DNA of 64,000 bases. Source: Parelaphostrongylus tenuis (taxonomy: Eukaryota; Nematoda; Chromadorea; Rhabditida; Metastrongylidae). Positions 23,332 through 33,656 of this stretch are shown piece by piece (position 1 is the stretch's first letter; every line of letters starts with the position of its first letter). The notes beneath the pieces were generated by a model. The model made no database searches. It had not been told where the DNA came from and was given only the letters and a program-made list of their open reading frames with translations. Position numbers and translations under genes: made by a program. The DNA lies in NCBI GenBank assembly GCA_019055375.1, contig JAHQIW010007319.1:310001-374000 (forward strand), read 5' to 3'.

Positions 23332-23374
23332 GCCCGATACACGTGTTTCGACCTTACAGTCTCATCAGTCGGGC
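23332..23374 (-). ncRNA. Hammerhead ribozyme, type I minimal, fully canonical
   Basis: On the minus strand, 43 bases: stem I GCCCGA with perfect partner TCGGGC, core CTGATGA, stem II GAC/GTC with loop TGTAAG, GAAA, palindromic stem III CACGTG, cleavage triplet GUA with cleavage 3' of A (plus position 23,338). Every conserved core residue of the hammerhead family is present and all three stems pair. This is a self-cleaving RNA by structure; stem III without a loop implies activity as a dimer or with help, as described for other minimal hammerheads. Confidence 0.88.
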
Positions 23375-23905
23375 AGAACACGTCGTCTTTAGTCTTTTTA
23401 GCCAATCCTCTCAGGAGTCCCACTCTCCCTATAATGAGGTAGCGACGACGAACGATTTGCATTGCAAGACAAGTGAAATTATCACCGAACACTGTTGTAC
23501 ACTCGATTGCTCTTTGGCTGGTATTTTTATGATATTATACCTTTATTTCGAGGGTTTTATTAAGAGCACGCTCAAATTTGCATTTATAATCACCAATCGA
23601 CTACATTTGAGACCTTGAATAAAATTCAATATAATCTGATTGGATTTTTCAAGCCTTTCAGAGATCTGGTTAATCGAAATGCCATACCAGACCTCTGAAA
23701 GGCTTGAAAAATCCTATCTAATCATATTGAATTTCGAATTCAAATATAATCGATTGGAAAGTATTGCTGCATGCTTTGTTACGTCGTAAACCATTAAGTG
23801 AAAACTAAGTTTAGACCTCAATATCAAATGATCTTTTCGAATCGTCTGGATTGATACATCTTCAGCGCGGTTATTATCAGTTGTAGGGATGTGAACATGA
23901 AGACA

Positions 23906-23956
23906 AGTGGTATTGATGAGGCGTGCGAGTAACGGCGAAACGTATGTATAACCACT
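23906..23956 (+). ncRNA. Hammerhead-like motif, partly decayed
   Basis: Stem I AGTGGTA pairs with TAACCACT (one bulged A). The core is TTGATGA instead of CTGATGA. Stem II GGCGT/ACGGC has one mismatch, GAAA is intact, stem III CGTATG pairs with one G-U, and the triplet is GUA. The change at C3 would be expected to abolish or strongly reduce cleavage. It mirrors the canonical ribozyme at 23,332 in position and orientation. Confidence 0.6.
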
Positions 23957-23990
23957 CAGAACGCCGTACCACTTCTGAAAGGCCATCGGA

Positions 23991-26849
23991 TTATGGCATT
24001 AATAATTGCATGCGAAAATTTGTTGGAGGATGGAGATAGTGAGTTTGGTGATACGTATCAGAATGCAACGCGCTGGTCCGCGTTTCCCTCCTTAGTGCTC
24101 CCCGCGAGGTCGAGACCAGTCTACCGTTCTCTTAGCTTGGGCCTTAGCTTGGCATTGTCCAAGATTACAAGGAGATTTGACTCGTCCAACATTCTACCAA
24201 ACTCATAAAGTAAGCCAAGAGGTCATCAGCAGCAGCCGAAATAACTTCGAAAATTTCCGATAGCCTTTGTGAGATTGCGAAGAAAACGACTTGAAAACAA
24301 GGTGCTGCATTTCGAGCAGCAAATGTCACGACGATTCATGTGAAATATAGATAATAAGAAGATATAAGATTTGTAAGTTCTCTGCAAAAAGTATCTATTC
24401 TGTAGCTTGCAGACTGCAGTGATGGAAATTCTTTGGCTTATCTTACCTAACTTCATATGTTGTGCGCATTTCTGCGCTTCCTTCATTCATATCAGTCATC
24501 TTTTAGGGTGTTCGGGCTTTCGACCCGAGTTCGGCTGCCCTTTTTCAAGATCTTGTCCTATTTATCGATATCCTAGAATTCTGGCCCAACAAGTCTTCCC
24601 AGGAATCTTTGGATAGCTGTGCTACACTATTCTCAAATCTCGACCACAGGCACATGCTGGTCTTTGTGCATTGAAACTATTTCATCCTTACAAACTTGGT
24701 GCTGATCTATTCACGAGGAGATGACAGGCTTGGTTGTCACGTTACATGGTCAAACTAGCGATGATGCGTGCATTATACAGCATCTTCTCATTGTGTTTAT
24801 CACTGCACGTCGTCATAAGAATTGCATAATAAGCATGATGCAGTAGTACAAAAATTTCAATTTGTAAAATGATTTTATTAGAGCACGATGAAGCAGGGAA
24901 CATGTAAAATTATCAAGGATATAACGCGCAACGTATTGTTAGAGGGCATATTGTACGTGGCATTGCCTCAAAAGGCTGAAAATGCGCATAGATGCAACGC
25001 ATATTGTGCTTAAGCTTAAATTTTTAGCAGTCATTCGATGGAGTTTTCGGAGTTAAAATCATTCAATCGCTAACTGAAAATACGGGTACTGATCATTCCG
25101 GAAAATCGTGGCAAAATGTTGTGCATCTGCTCACCGCCAATTTCAGCAATCATTTTCACTTGTGAAATTCCCCCATCTACTATAAAGTCCCCGAGCTACT
25201 TTCCAAAATCTTTTGTATACCTTATCACCACGAATTGTGCAAATCTAGCTCACTCATTTTATTACGGCTAAAACTTGAGAATATTGTCTTCATCATAAGT
25301 GTGGCCCACTGCTGAGCATAATTCCTTTTAGGATCTTCGGATAGCCGTACTAAATGCTCCTAGAACTTAGATCAACCGCAGATTTTCGGGAGAGCTTTTC
25401 CAGGCAAATTTTGGGTCGATTTTCTGACCTAGGAGGGATAAGATGTATGATTGGTTGAGAAAAGCTAGAGAAAATCATTACGTTTGTACTGCAGGACATC
25501 TTCAACCACTCACCACATAACAGTTAGAAAAACATCCGACTGCTTTCTTGGGTATGTAGTGCTTTTGTTTGTCCGTTTATCCACAAGTTTCCGCGCAGAA
25601 TGTTTTAATCCGTAAACAACAGCAGACCACCGACACTAATTGTCGCACTATCGGAGAATGCGATCATCTCTCATATCATGTTGGTCACAGCCACGCGTCT
25701 CTAGCGTCTAATCACTGATAACGATAAGATTATTACTTGGCTGCCTGGCATATCAAGAGATTATCCATTTTAGAAGTATCGGAATTAATGGGGCTATCAG
25801 AAACATATATTTTCGTTGTGAGTTGAAAAATTTGCCATTAAAAGAGGCCTTTTTCTAGGGGGTCTTCACTAAGTGTTGCCTTTCCCTTTCCCTTTCCCTT
25901 CCCTCTGATAGGTACTAAGTGTTCTCTAGAAATTTCGAAAAGAAAAGTTCATCATGCAATTTTCTTCATATAATTATTCTTTTATATGACATGTTTTCCT
26001 GAATTGAATGAAGTTCGCCGTTTCATCATTCGAAATGTCATCCTGATTTGTTATATATACACAATGATATGAGGACCTTACTCGTTGGCTCAGCAGTAGC
26101 TAGAGGATTCGTGGTCTTATGAACAGTGTTGAGTTTTACTTAAAGAGTTTTGCTTAGAATTTTGCCATGAAAGCAGTACAGCGCTACCAAGTCCATACCA
26201 GAGCCATTCGCCAGCCATCATGGAGGAAGCTCTTCTCAAGCAAATTCGGTAGTACCTATTTGCTGGTCCCAAGGAATGATTTGGCCGGGTTGTGGTAGAA
26301 GCGTCGACTATGCGAGTGTTGCATGACATTTTTAATCACTGCACCCAACACTCTTGATGGTTTGAAGTAAGGAGTGAGATCAAATTCGCACATTCAGCTA
26401 ACGATAACGGGAATTAGTAATAAGGCGCATTCAAAGATGAAACACCTTGTGTCTTTAAAAAATACTTGTTTTTCGACATATTTTGCTCTTTTTGCAAATC
26501 GTGACAATGACTACAGTCAGGGGGATAATGAAGAGAGGAAAGTATTGTGAATTCCGTTCAAGCGCAATCTGATCCTCTCGGGACAAGGAATTTCACAGTG
26601 TTCGCCCGTGTACCAGTTTTGGCCTGAACAGATATAAATTCCATCCATAGCGCTCATTGATTACTCTCGCTATTGCAATTGTAGATTTCATTTCTGTTCA
26701 TGCACTTTTGCTTACTGTTTTCGCCTCTTATATTCTAAAAATATATTTCATCACAGACAGTAAGAGTAACGAAATATTTGAACACCGCTATTCTGTATAA
26801 CATAAATCTTTAATGTGAACGTAAAGCTTCTTCAAAAACCGTTGCCATG
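23991..26849. other. No gene recognised; small repeats
   Basis: A phrase of about 50 bases around 'ggaatctttggatagctgtg' (24,600-24,650) recurs diverged at 25,330-25,380. A CCCTTT-type simple repeat lies at about 25,880-25,903. Open frames at 23,993-24,208, 24,226-24,616 and 26,117-26,329 lack splice or domain support. Confidence 0.35.
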
Positions 26850-26935
26850 ACCCGCTACTTTAGAGGGGCATTGAACCCGCGATCATCGTTACAAGGAGCT
26901 CAGATGTTATCCACCGCACAACTGTAGCTCTTGCT
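26850..26935 (-). repeat. tRNA-derived SINE, family 2, head only (minus)
   Basis: B-box complement 'cattgaacccgcgatc' near 26,868 and A-box complement 'ccaccgcacaactgtagc' near 26,910. On the minus strand this reads as a tRNA-like head. It is too diverged to be a working tRNA gene: the acceptor arms do not pair. Confidence 0.55.
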
Positions 26936-28064
26936 TTGTTTTTCTCTCGACAACGTTTCTAATCCATACTATACTCTGCCTATAAAGAAAAAGAGAAGAA
27001 AAGTCACCCAGAGTGGGTACTCCAATGTCCGATATCTAAAGTGGGATAGAATGATAAGATGTCAGTCGGCTCCGTCGTACATCCTCCACTGATCTCTGTC
27101 GTGAGCGCACTCTCTTTGTCCATTTGCCCACTTCGTTATGCTTGTCGTTTTACCCAAAAAAAGCACACGAATAAGAAAAAGGCCAGACAAATAAAGTTTT
27201 CAATTTCGTCAGTGGTCTATCGCGATAATGTAAACGTATTCATTACGAAATCCTACCTGAGAGAGCCTCAATTATTCTCTCAGTCCTCAGATATCCCTGT
27301 CTATTACCTATGTTGAAGGTTGTTAACTACATTTGCAAGCTCTTCCACCAAACACTGTGTATACGTCAAAACTTTCCCACAACTTCTCAATCGCTACTTT
27401 TACTTATCAATTACTCACCATTCCTTTTTTCTTGAGAAAAGCTGAATGGCCCATTGTGTAACTTGAGAGACTTCAGAAAGTATAATCGCGGTCTTGAAGT
27501 TTTTAAAGCTATCTTCGTATCCAAGTTTCGTTCCTATCTCAGCATTGTTGTCTTTGTACTCTTTATCTCTAATTCTCTACAGATCCTGCGGATGAGTAAT
27601 TTCGAATAAATGAATAATTAGGTAAATAAATAAATTCCTGCTGTTTACTGATTTTTGACTTGTAGCAGAGCAGGGAAGATAGCGAGGAACTGAATAAGAA
27701 GAATAACAGCAGCACATTGGTGATCTTTTAGTTGGTTCGATCACAAACTAGTCTTCCATTCACGCCCACACTTACTCAAACAATGTTATAATTTCATAAA
27801 TAAGAACCGTTTGTTGGTTAGTATCACTTTTACAGTACAAACTTTCATGTGTTAGGTTATGAGTCAAATTTTTCTGTTGCTTTTTACCTACCTATAACTA
27901 CTCTTATGATTTTCTCAGCCTTTACTAGTTTCATACTTTACTTATACTTCATTCAGTATCCTCTACTCCTATTCCTTCCTTTCTTTTATCGATTTCCAGC
28001 ACGACTTCGCATTTTTGATATCTTGATTACCTTCGTAGAGTGGGATTCCTCTCACTTGTGTGAT
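26936..28064. other. No gene recognised
   Basis: The plus open frame at 27,849-28,136 is hydrophobic but reads into the tandem repeat at 28,065. The frame at 27,059-27,316 has no splice support. Confidence 0.35.
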
Positions 28065-28178
28065 ATGGGATGGGATGGAGTTATCCCCATTTCAATAGTG
28101 CTTCCTGGTCTAAAAAGCGAATATGGAATGGGATAGAGTTATCGTCATTCAATGTGTTTCTGGTGATTCAAAAAGCGA
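28065..28178 (+). repeat. Tandem duplication, two ~57-base units
   Basis: Units 'tatgggatgggatggagtta ... aaaaagcga' (28,065-28,120) and 'tatggaatgggatagagtta ... aaaaagcga' (28,121-28,178) are adjacent direct copies with moderate divergence. Confidence 0.7.
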
Positions 28179-28539
28179 CCACAAAGTCTTGTTCTTTGTT
28201 TTCTGTACTACATCCTTAGTGGGGTTTTCAAGTAGCCAAAACGAATCGTTTTTCCCAGATTATCATGGAAATGTGGCGTTCATCACGTTCCCTTCACGAC
28301 CCAAATATGCGAAGCCTTCAATATTCCAATGTCTTCGTTCCCTTGATTGCTGCCTGCAAAATATATTCGTTTCTCATTGTTCACCTTTTTATTGAGATAT
28401 AAATCGATCAATTTTATGTGCCCTAGTGCCGTACAAAACATGCAGTGTCCTCGTCCCATCTGGTCGAAGCTTTGCATCGCAGTAATGAAAGTACAGCAGA
28501 CGATTTTCATTTAGCTGTCGATCGTCTATCATCATTCCT

Positions 28540-28884
28540 ATGCGGTTCCATTCTAGTTCTAATATTACACTCTCGAGAGTAGTGTCAAATATCTCTGTCG
28601 AGATGACATCGTCGTATCAACTGCCGTGTTTGCCATTTCCGCCCCTGGATTCTGAGCCTCCTTCGAACCGAAAACAGAAGCACAGGCATCGTGTACTTCC
28701 AGTCATATCTCAGCGAACTTCGCTACCGTATCAATCCACTGATCCAGTGAAGTGTTCTCTTTTTGAAACTTTGTTTGGCCTCTTACGTCCACTATTTCGT
28801 TCAACCTTTTGGGTTAACTCGGAAAGGATTTTGTCAATGACACAACAAATTGGGTGTCATGTAACCTATCTTAGTATACAATAA
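28540..28884 (+). CDS. Possible small gene or terminal exon, unknown
   Basis: Open frame of up to 114 codons; a start at 28,603 (after TCTGTCGAG) is as likely as 28,540. The peptide has a proline-rich start (LPCLPFPPLDSEPPS), a basic patch (NRKQKHRHR) and a mixed hydrophobic end. The stop overlaps an AATAAA (about 28,879-28,884), a possible poly(A) signal, which favours a real 3' end. The antisense strand is less open. No family recognised. Confidence 0.4.
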   Translation: MRFHSSSNITLSRVVSNISVEMTSSYQLPCLPFPPLDSEPPSNRKQKHRHRVLPVISQRTSLPYQSTDPVKCSLFETLFGLLRPLFRSTFWVNSERILSMTQQIGCHVTYLSIQ

Positions 28885-29225
28885 ATCGTGTCAATTCTTT
28901 ATTATCTAGAAAATATGCATTCCAAGAGGTCACGCATGTAATACCGACGAACTCTAGGAATGGTTGAGCGGCAAGTTCTCCGAACCTCCAGAATTGATAC
29001 TATAGGGATCGCAAGTCTGCGAGTGATGCCCTATTCACTCTACCTAAAATGTCCTGGAGGCGGTAACTGTCGAAGAATAAGATGATTGCCCGAGTCACGG
29101 TGCCTAGGAGTGAATACTTTGGTCACGTGATTCCTTTATTTGACTGTTTTTAAAACCTCTATCAAAATTCAACTCACCCTGACAGCTCATTTTGCGCTCT
29201 TCATGAGTTTGTTAAAACACTCTTA

Positions 29226-29268
29226 GTGCTAGACGTATGTTCCGGCCTTTTGGTCTCATCAGTGACAC
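29226..29268 (-). ncRNA. Hammerhead-like, GUC cleavage triplet
   Basis: Minus strand: stem I GTGTCA/TAGCAC (one mismatch, one G-U), intact CTGATGA, stem II GACC/GGCC with AAAA loop and one mismatch, GGAA instead of GAAA, stem III CATACG with one mismatch, triplet GUC. The GAAA change makes activity doubtful. The 43-base length equals that of the canonical copy. Confidence 0.6.
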
Positions 29269-29438
29269 CAAATCATTGTAATGTCAAGTGGCTATATCAC
29301 TTGACATGTAGTGATTTGTTATCACTGCAGTATAGGGTGACCTTTTCACTCTACAGGCAGTGTAACCGATGCGACATCGATTACCTCAAATGTAGGGGTA
29401 TTTGTTCTTACAGAGGAGTGGGTGAACCGAAAGGCACC

Positions 29439-29481
29439 GTGTTACTGATGACGCCAGAAGGCCGAATCGTACGTTTAGCAC
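29439..29481 (+). ncRNA. Hammerhead-like, near-intact core
   Basis: Stem I GTGTTA/TAGCAC (one G-U), intact CTGATGA, stem II CGCC/GGCC with AGAA loop (one mismatch at the base), GAAT instead of GAAA so the A15.1-U16.1 pair becomes U-U, palindromic stem III CGTACG, triplet GUU. Likely weakened. Confidence 0.62.
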
Positions 29482-29601
29482 TAAAAGTACCATAGCAGAC
29501 CTCCTGAAAGTCTTGAAATCTGCTCTCGATGTCTAGTGATTACTGGGTCTTGGACGGCATTTCAGAAGTTCTCATCTTCCAAAAAGTCACTTTGTAATTC
29601 C

Positions 29602-29880
29602 TTAATAGGAAAGATGAAGCGTAGAATGATAAACCTGACAATGTGAAATCCTGCATGGATCTTTTTTTACAAGCAATGGTGCATGGCTGTCGTCAGTGAC
29701 ATGAACATTGTCCTTTACTGAGCCGTTTTCGAGATTTTGTGACACCAGTGGCTTACGCTCTTTACGGCGATTTCGCTCGCCGTCAGAGCCACACGCTCCT
29801 CTCAATGGCTTATGGCTGTCATTTGTGACATAAGCATTGTCATTCATTTCGATTTTTTGAAAACCTCCTTTTTTGATCAT
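29602..29880 (-). CDS. Possible exon with an internal protein repeat
   Basis: 92-codon open frame with two diverged copies of a 14-residue unit: NDNAYVTNDSHKPL and KDNVHVTDDSHAPL, separated by a charged linker (GSDGERNRRKERKPL). Most differences are conservative at protein level, which favours coding selection. Candidate donor after CATTGTCAG (GTTTAT); no clear acceptor. Family unknown. Confidence 0.4.
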   Translation of the reverse strand: MIKKGGFQKIEMNDNAYVTNDSHKPLRGACGSDGERNRRKERKPLVSQNLENGSVKDNVHVTDDSHAPLLVKKDPCRISHCQVYHSTLHLSY

Positions 29881-31349
29881 GATATGTTTATTAGACTGTT
29901 AAAGCACTATATTATATTGGGAGATACTATGGTGTTTGATTTCATCCAATGCCATCTGCTTAATGGCTGATTTTTAACCCTTTGTGGACGCCTGCATAAT
30001 CGATATCACCAAAAGAGCGCGATTTCCGTTCTTCAATAAAGATTTTTTTCCTTGTTCCAAAAATTACTAATAGAAAAAGTCGCCTCTACATGTCTGTGTA
30101 CTTTTGATGCATATGTAATTCCTATGTGCAAAGAAAACTTTGTATGTGAAACGTAATTTTATTTTCGCTTTTAAGGTGCGCTATGAAGACTTTCTGAGGA
30201 ACCAGTTTGATTAATGAATTGGCCAGATTTGGGCTATCGAATGGATTTTGTGTAGTTCACTAAAAAACCATCCACAGAGTATACCTGAGGTAGTAAGATA
30301 AACCGAGTGTGAAGCATAATTATATTTTTGCCGCTATAACGTAACTCAAAAGCCTTTCTGGAAACCAAGCGAAGTTGCGGGATTTTCAGAATCTAAGCAT
30401 CTGAATGATTAATTAAATTCTACAAAAGCCTTGTTCAGCGAAAAAGGACCTTTGAAAAATTTGAACGTCAAAATGACCCTCATCGACTGCAAAAGATTAA
30501 TCAATGGGTGGAATAGATAGAAAAATAAGGGAAAGTTACATTACTTTCCAAGAGTTCTAGCCAGAGAACGTTGTTTTTGACAAGACTCTGAAGTCTGGTG
30601 GTTTTTGCTTCAACTAATCAAGCTCAGTATACGAAATACTGTAGCTCATTCATTACGCTATTATATCTGTTCATCGCATTTTTGAGAGTTTCACTAACTT
30701 GCAGATCTCTCGAGAGTTGCAAAACGTTCAGTATTCAGTGTATCACTTGTTTACCACTTATCCTCCCGTTGATCGTCAAGTGACCCAGGCGAGTATCACG
30801 CAGTAAACCTTTCACGTTTTGCGGGCGCATGCAGGAGAGCCCAATAAGTTTCCTTCGTTACAAAAATATGTTGGGCATCGTTCAGGCTTCTCATAAAAAT
30901 CAGACTCTAGGCGCGGTTGTTTTCCTGTTGTGTAAAATGCCAAAATGAAAGCGATAGTAGAATTTATCTCCGCACTCTCAAGATACAGGGGGTGAAGTAA
31001 CGCCCTGGTTAGTCTGGTTAAGGTTTCCTTACTCCTGAGAGATGAGAAGCTTGGTGAGCTTTGGGGCGGGAAATACTTAAGAAAGTAATTCAGCAGTTAC
31101 ACATGATATGTGCTAGTCATCTTCCAAAAATAGTAGGTGTTTCAGACTCATTAGTCAACCGAACATTTCCGTTTGTTTGTGTGCTATTGCAGCTCACACT
31201 GTGACATCTAATAGATTTCTGTAATCTTTTTTTAGCGCATGGTAATTTGACGCTGTAGGTGGAGTCGTTACACTCAGCGCCTTATGGAAAATCGCATTTA
31301 TGCGACTTAAGTGACTTGAAAAACTAGTAGATGACCGTAATCCATTGTA
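29881..31349. other. Dispersed AT-rich repeat; no gene
   Basis: 30,140-30,470 carries the repeat also seen at 8.5 and 21.2 kb ('ttgggctatcgaatgg' near 30,228; 'gcctttctggaaacca' near 30,353; 'cagcgaaaaaggacc' near 30,437). Nothing definite elsewhere. Confidence 0.45.
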
Positions 31350-31445
31350 ACGACTGTCACCTTCGTATCCCTCCAACGATGCTTGATGATGCCGAATGCA
31401 TGGCGCATCCTTTAGGGATTGATCAACGATGGTAGCTTGATGCCT
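31350..31445 (+). repeat. tRNA-derived SINE, family 1, tail fragment
   Basis: Tail landmark 'gcatggcgcatcctttaggg' at 31,398-31,417 followed by 'attgatcaacgatggtagct', matching the 3' part of the copy at 355-650. The tRNA head is missing. Confidence 0.65.
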
Positions 31446-31700
31446 TTTCCTTTTTTTCACCCTCAATCACCCAATAATAAAAAGACGGTGAAAAGTAAAA
31501 TGATGTTGAGATAATAAAAAACGACTTCCCGAAATATTTCTTGACTTTCTTTTTGAAAGCAATATCAAACCCAACGCCAGATTCCTCTGAATCGATAGTT
31601 AGAAAGAAGCTGTTTTTGTCTGGCTAACACACATGCCATCATCAATTAATATAATTAAGTGTACTAGATATTCGCATCTGGAAGGCGTTTTAATTCTTAG

Positions 31701-31824
31701 CTCAGAACTCGCGAGCATTTCGGAATGTTCGGCGCATGAAGTGAAAGATGTTGTCGATTACAGACAGTCGTGGGCACTTAACTTGTTTCTGAGTCAGGGT
31801 GAAGATGAAGCTTTCACTATGTGA
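31701..31824 (+). CDS. Possible terminal exon, unknown protein
   Basis: A TAATTCTTAG acceptor precedes 31,701; the frame is then open for 40 codons to TGA at 31,822-31,824 and encodes SELASISECSAHEVKDVVDY, then RQSWALNLFLSQGEDEAFTM. Composition is protein-like. About 75 bases beyond the stop a 'ggagaaggcgacccgacg' with GAAACGTCAGCC (31,911-31,940) recalls the hammerhead-element tails, so it could be the end of a Penelope-like ORF. Unproven. Confidence 0.35.
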
Positions 31825-31950
31825 TCCAAAATTCATTTCTTACGTTTTCTGCAGGGGTTATGGAGGTTTTGGCTCCGTTGATTGTGATTCAATTTGATCC
31901 TTCCAGACTTTGGAGAAGGCGACCCGACGAAACGTCAGCCACCACGATTA

Positions 31951-32999
31951 TTGTAATATTCATGCCGCATTACTAGCTGCATTGTTGTCTTGCTATGCTA
32001 GTATTCAATAAATAATATCACTAACACATCGGAACGGCTTAGCAGAAGAAGCTACTCAGAACAGTTGTGAAACGAAAAACCGAGTTCGATGTTCGATGTT
32101 CGATGTGTGTCATCTGAGCTTGACCCTCAGGAGTGTCTACCCTATGATTACTCATGGGAATTCTTGTCATTTCACATGCTAAGAACTCCGTTTTTTTCCC
32201 CATCACGTAGCTGTATGAATCATTTGAACTTATGTTCTGTATCTTGTGTTGATCCACCTTGTTAGTACTCTGTAATCCTTGATGCTGCAAGTTGTTTTGG
32301 ATAGCAACTCTCAGCTCTTGTCTATCTTTATGAGTTTCAGTGCGCTATTCATGCATATTGATTTACGGGCATACAAAAATCCCACCACAAATTTTGTGAC
32401 TGGATAATAACTTTATTATGTCGTTGATGGCTAGGAAAACATCGCATGATTCCAACAAACCGCTGACATCCTGGAATTACTCAAAGCAACGTCGACATAT
32501 CGAAAAGCTGGATGGAATTAGAATGTCCAAAAATGTGCGCAACACGCGACTTGAAATTCTGAACGTCAGAGAATCAGATTTCTTCTAGAAATTCTCATTA
32601 TTCATGACAGTCCATGAGATTCATGATTTTGATTTTACTGAGTCACTATTATAATAGTGCTATAATATTACACTGGTTTATTTAGCGTTAACAACTCGCT
32701 GGTTTGTGTTTACAGTTCATGTATCTCATTTCGTAGTTGCATGCTAGTAAAAAAAAATTACTGGCAAAGAGCAGTGTGGGTTTGGAAACCGAAAAGCTCT
32801 TGCTATACATCTAACTCTTCTGTTGACTTCTGTTTTATTGCATTGCATGTCCTCTCAACACCTTTGATCCATCAATAATAAGGAAAGAGTCATCCAACAT
32901 GACTTTTCAGTATTCAAGGTTTAGTTTTACTTAGACGCTCTTATGTCCGCACCACAAACAATCGCTAGCCGTATGAGTCAAAGCGGGTTCGTGATGTTA
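31951..32999. other. No gene recognised
   Basis: A short GTTCGAT-type direct repeat lies at about 32,086-32,107. The minus open frame at 32,039-32,290 crosses it and has no splice support. Confidence 0.35.
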
Positions 33000-33656
33000 C
33001 TATAATATTTCTTCCTTACAGTGATATCTGACATTTATTTCTGCTAAAGGTAGGCTCAAAGGTAAAAACGGCAAGTTTTTTTGCGTTAGTAAATGATCTT
33101 GCTGTAGATAAACTCCCGTCTACATATCGTGATTCGACGCAGTAATTCTCCCCTTGAACTAATGAAGCACTAGAGCAAAACAACTTTCTTCTAATCTTGG
33201 CGGACATGTTTTTTCACTTGTGTTGTATGTACGCTACTAAAACGATTCATTCTGGTATTTCCGGCTGTTGCTTGCCACATATAAGCGTTGATTCCGACTG
33301 AGTGCACAGCTGTGCTACGAATGCAACGAACACATTCGCAATCTTTTTTGATGGTCCGTCAAGGTCGCGTTGTTCTCTTGTCATCCAGTCTAATCCACTT
33401 GTCCTCTTCTGCTCTGTTTAAGAAAACGGCCCGTCGATGTTTTCTTTTCCGTTATAACCCACTGGATCTCAAAGTTAGGGCATTCTTTGAATATCTAAAC
33501 TCCAGGAAGCGGTTGATGTTTACTGTGTTTAATTGCCACCAAAACACATCTGTCAAATATATTTCTTTTATTGATCGGGCCTATAGCTCGAGGCTGTTAA
33601 TAAAAAGACTAATTTGTCTAACGTTTCGCTGCGTTCGTCTTCTTCAGGCCGATTAA
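33000..33656 (+). pseudogene. Possible Penelope-like endonuclease-region remnant
   Basis: Translation has weak but ordered similarity to the linker plus GIY-YIG end of Penelope-like proteins: a PYSD-like start at about 33,015, a C/H-rich patch near 33,290-33,330 (LCYECNEHIRNLF in one frame), and an open plus frame (33,288-33,656) with a segment (33,480-33,600; KVRAFFEYLNSRKRLM) where such domains carry a conserved Arg/Glu helix. It stops right at the hammerhead-bearing inverted element at 33.57 kb, the expected gene order. No intact GIY and YIG pair is visible, so this is inference. Confidence 0.3.

Larger units (their letters stand above)
23290..23990. mobile_element. Inverted element with outward-facing hammerheads
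   Basis: Two halves in inverse orientation around a near-perfect palindrome at about 23,625-23,735 ('tttttcaagcctttcaga' mirrored by 'tctgaaaggcttgaaaaa'; 'caatataatc' mirrored near 23,715-23,725). Near the outer ends lie a minus-strand hammerhead (23,332-23,374) and a plus-strand hammerhead-like copy (23,906-23,956), both pointing outwards. The flank just inside the left ribozyme resembles those at 29.3-29.4 and 42.6-42.7 kb, so these are copies of one family. Placement near Penelope-like terminal repeats or retrozymes is inference from the ribozyme type. Confidence 0.7.
29220..29490. mobile_element. Short inverted element flanked by outward hammerheads
   Basis: About 270 bases bounded by a minus-strand hammerhead (29,226-29,268) and a plus-strand one (29,439-29,481), each 43 bases and facing outwards. 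Just inside the left one is a hairpin (about 29,283-29,307, TGTCAAGTG/CACTTGACA). The stretch 29,370-29,440 matches that before the hammerhead-like copy at 42,735 and the reverse complement of 23,375-23,490. Confidence 0.65.

Noticed and set aside
29750..29800. Hammerhead on the minus strand (GTGGCT/AGCCAC stem with a 7-pair inner hairpin)
   Set aside because: The CTGATGA box is missing its second half and GAAA is not in place; the pairing is better explained by coding sequence of the repeat-containing exon.
31898..31945. Hammerhead at 31.9 kb near GAAACGTCAGCC
   Set aside because: No CTGANGA box and no stem I partner; only tail similarity to the other elements.
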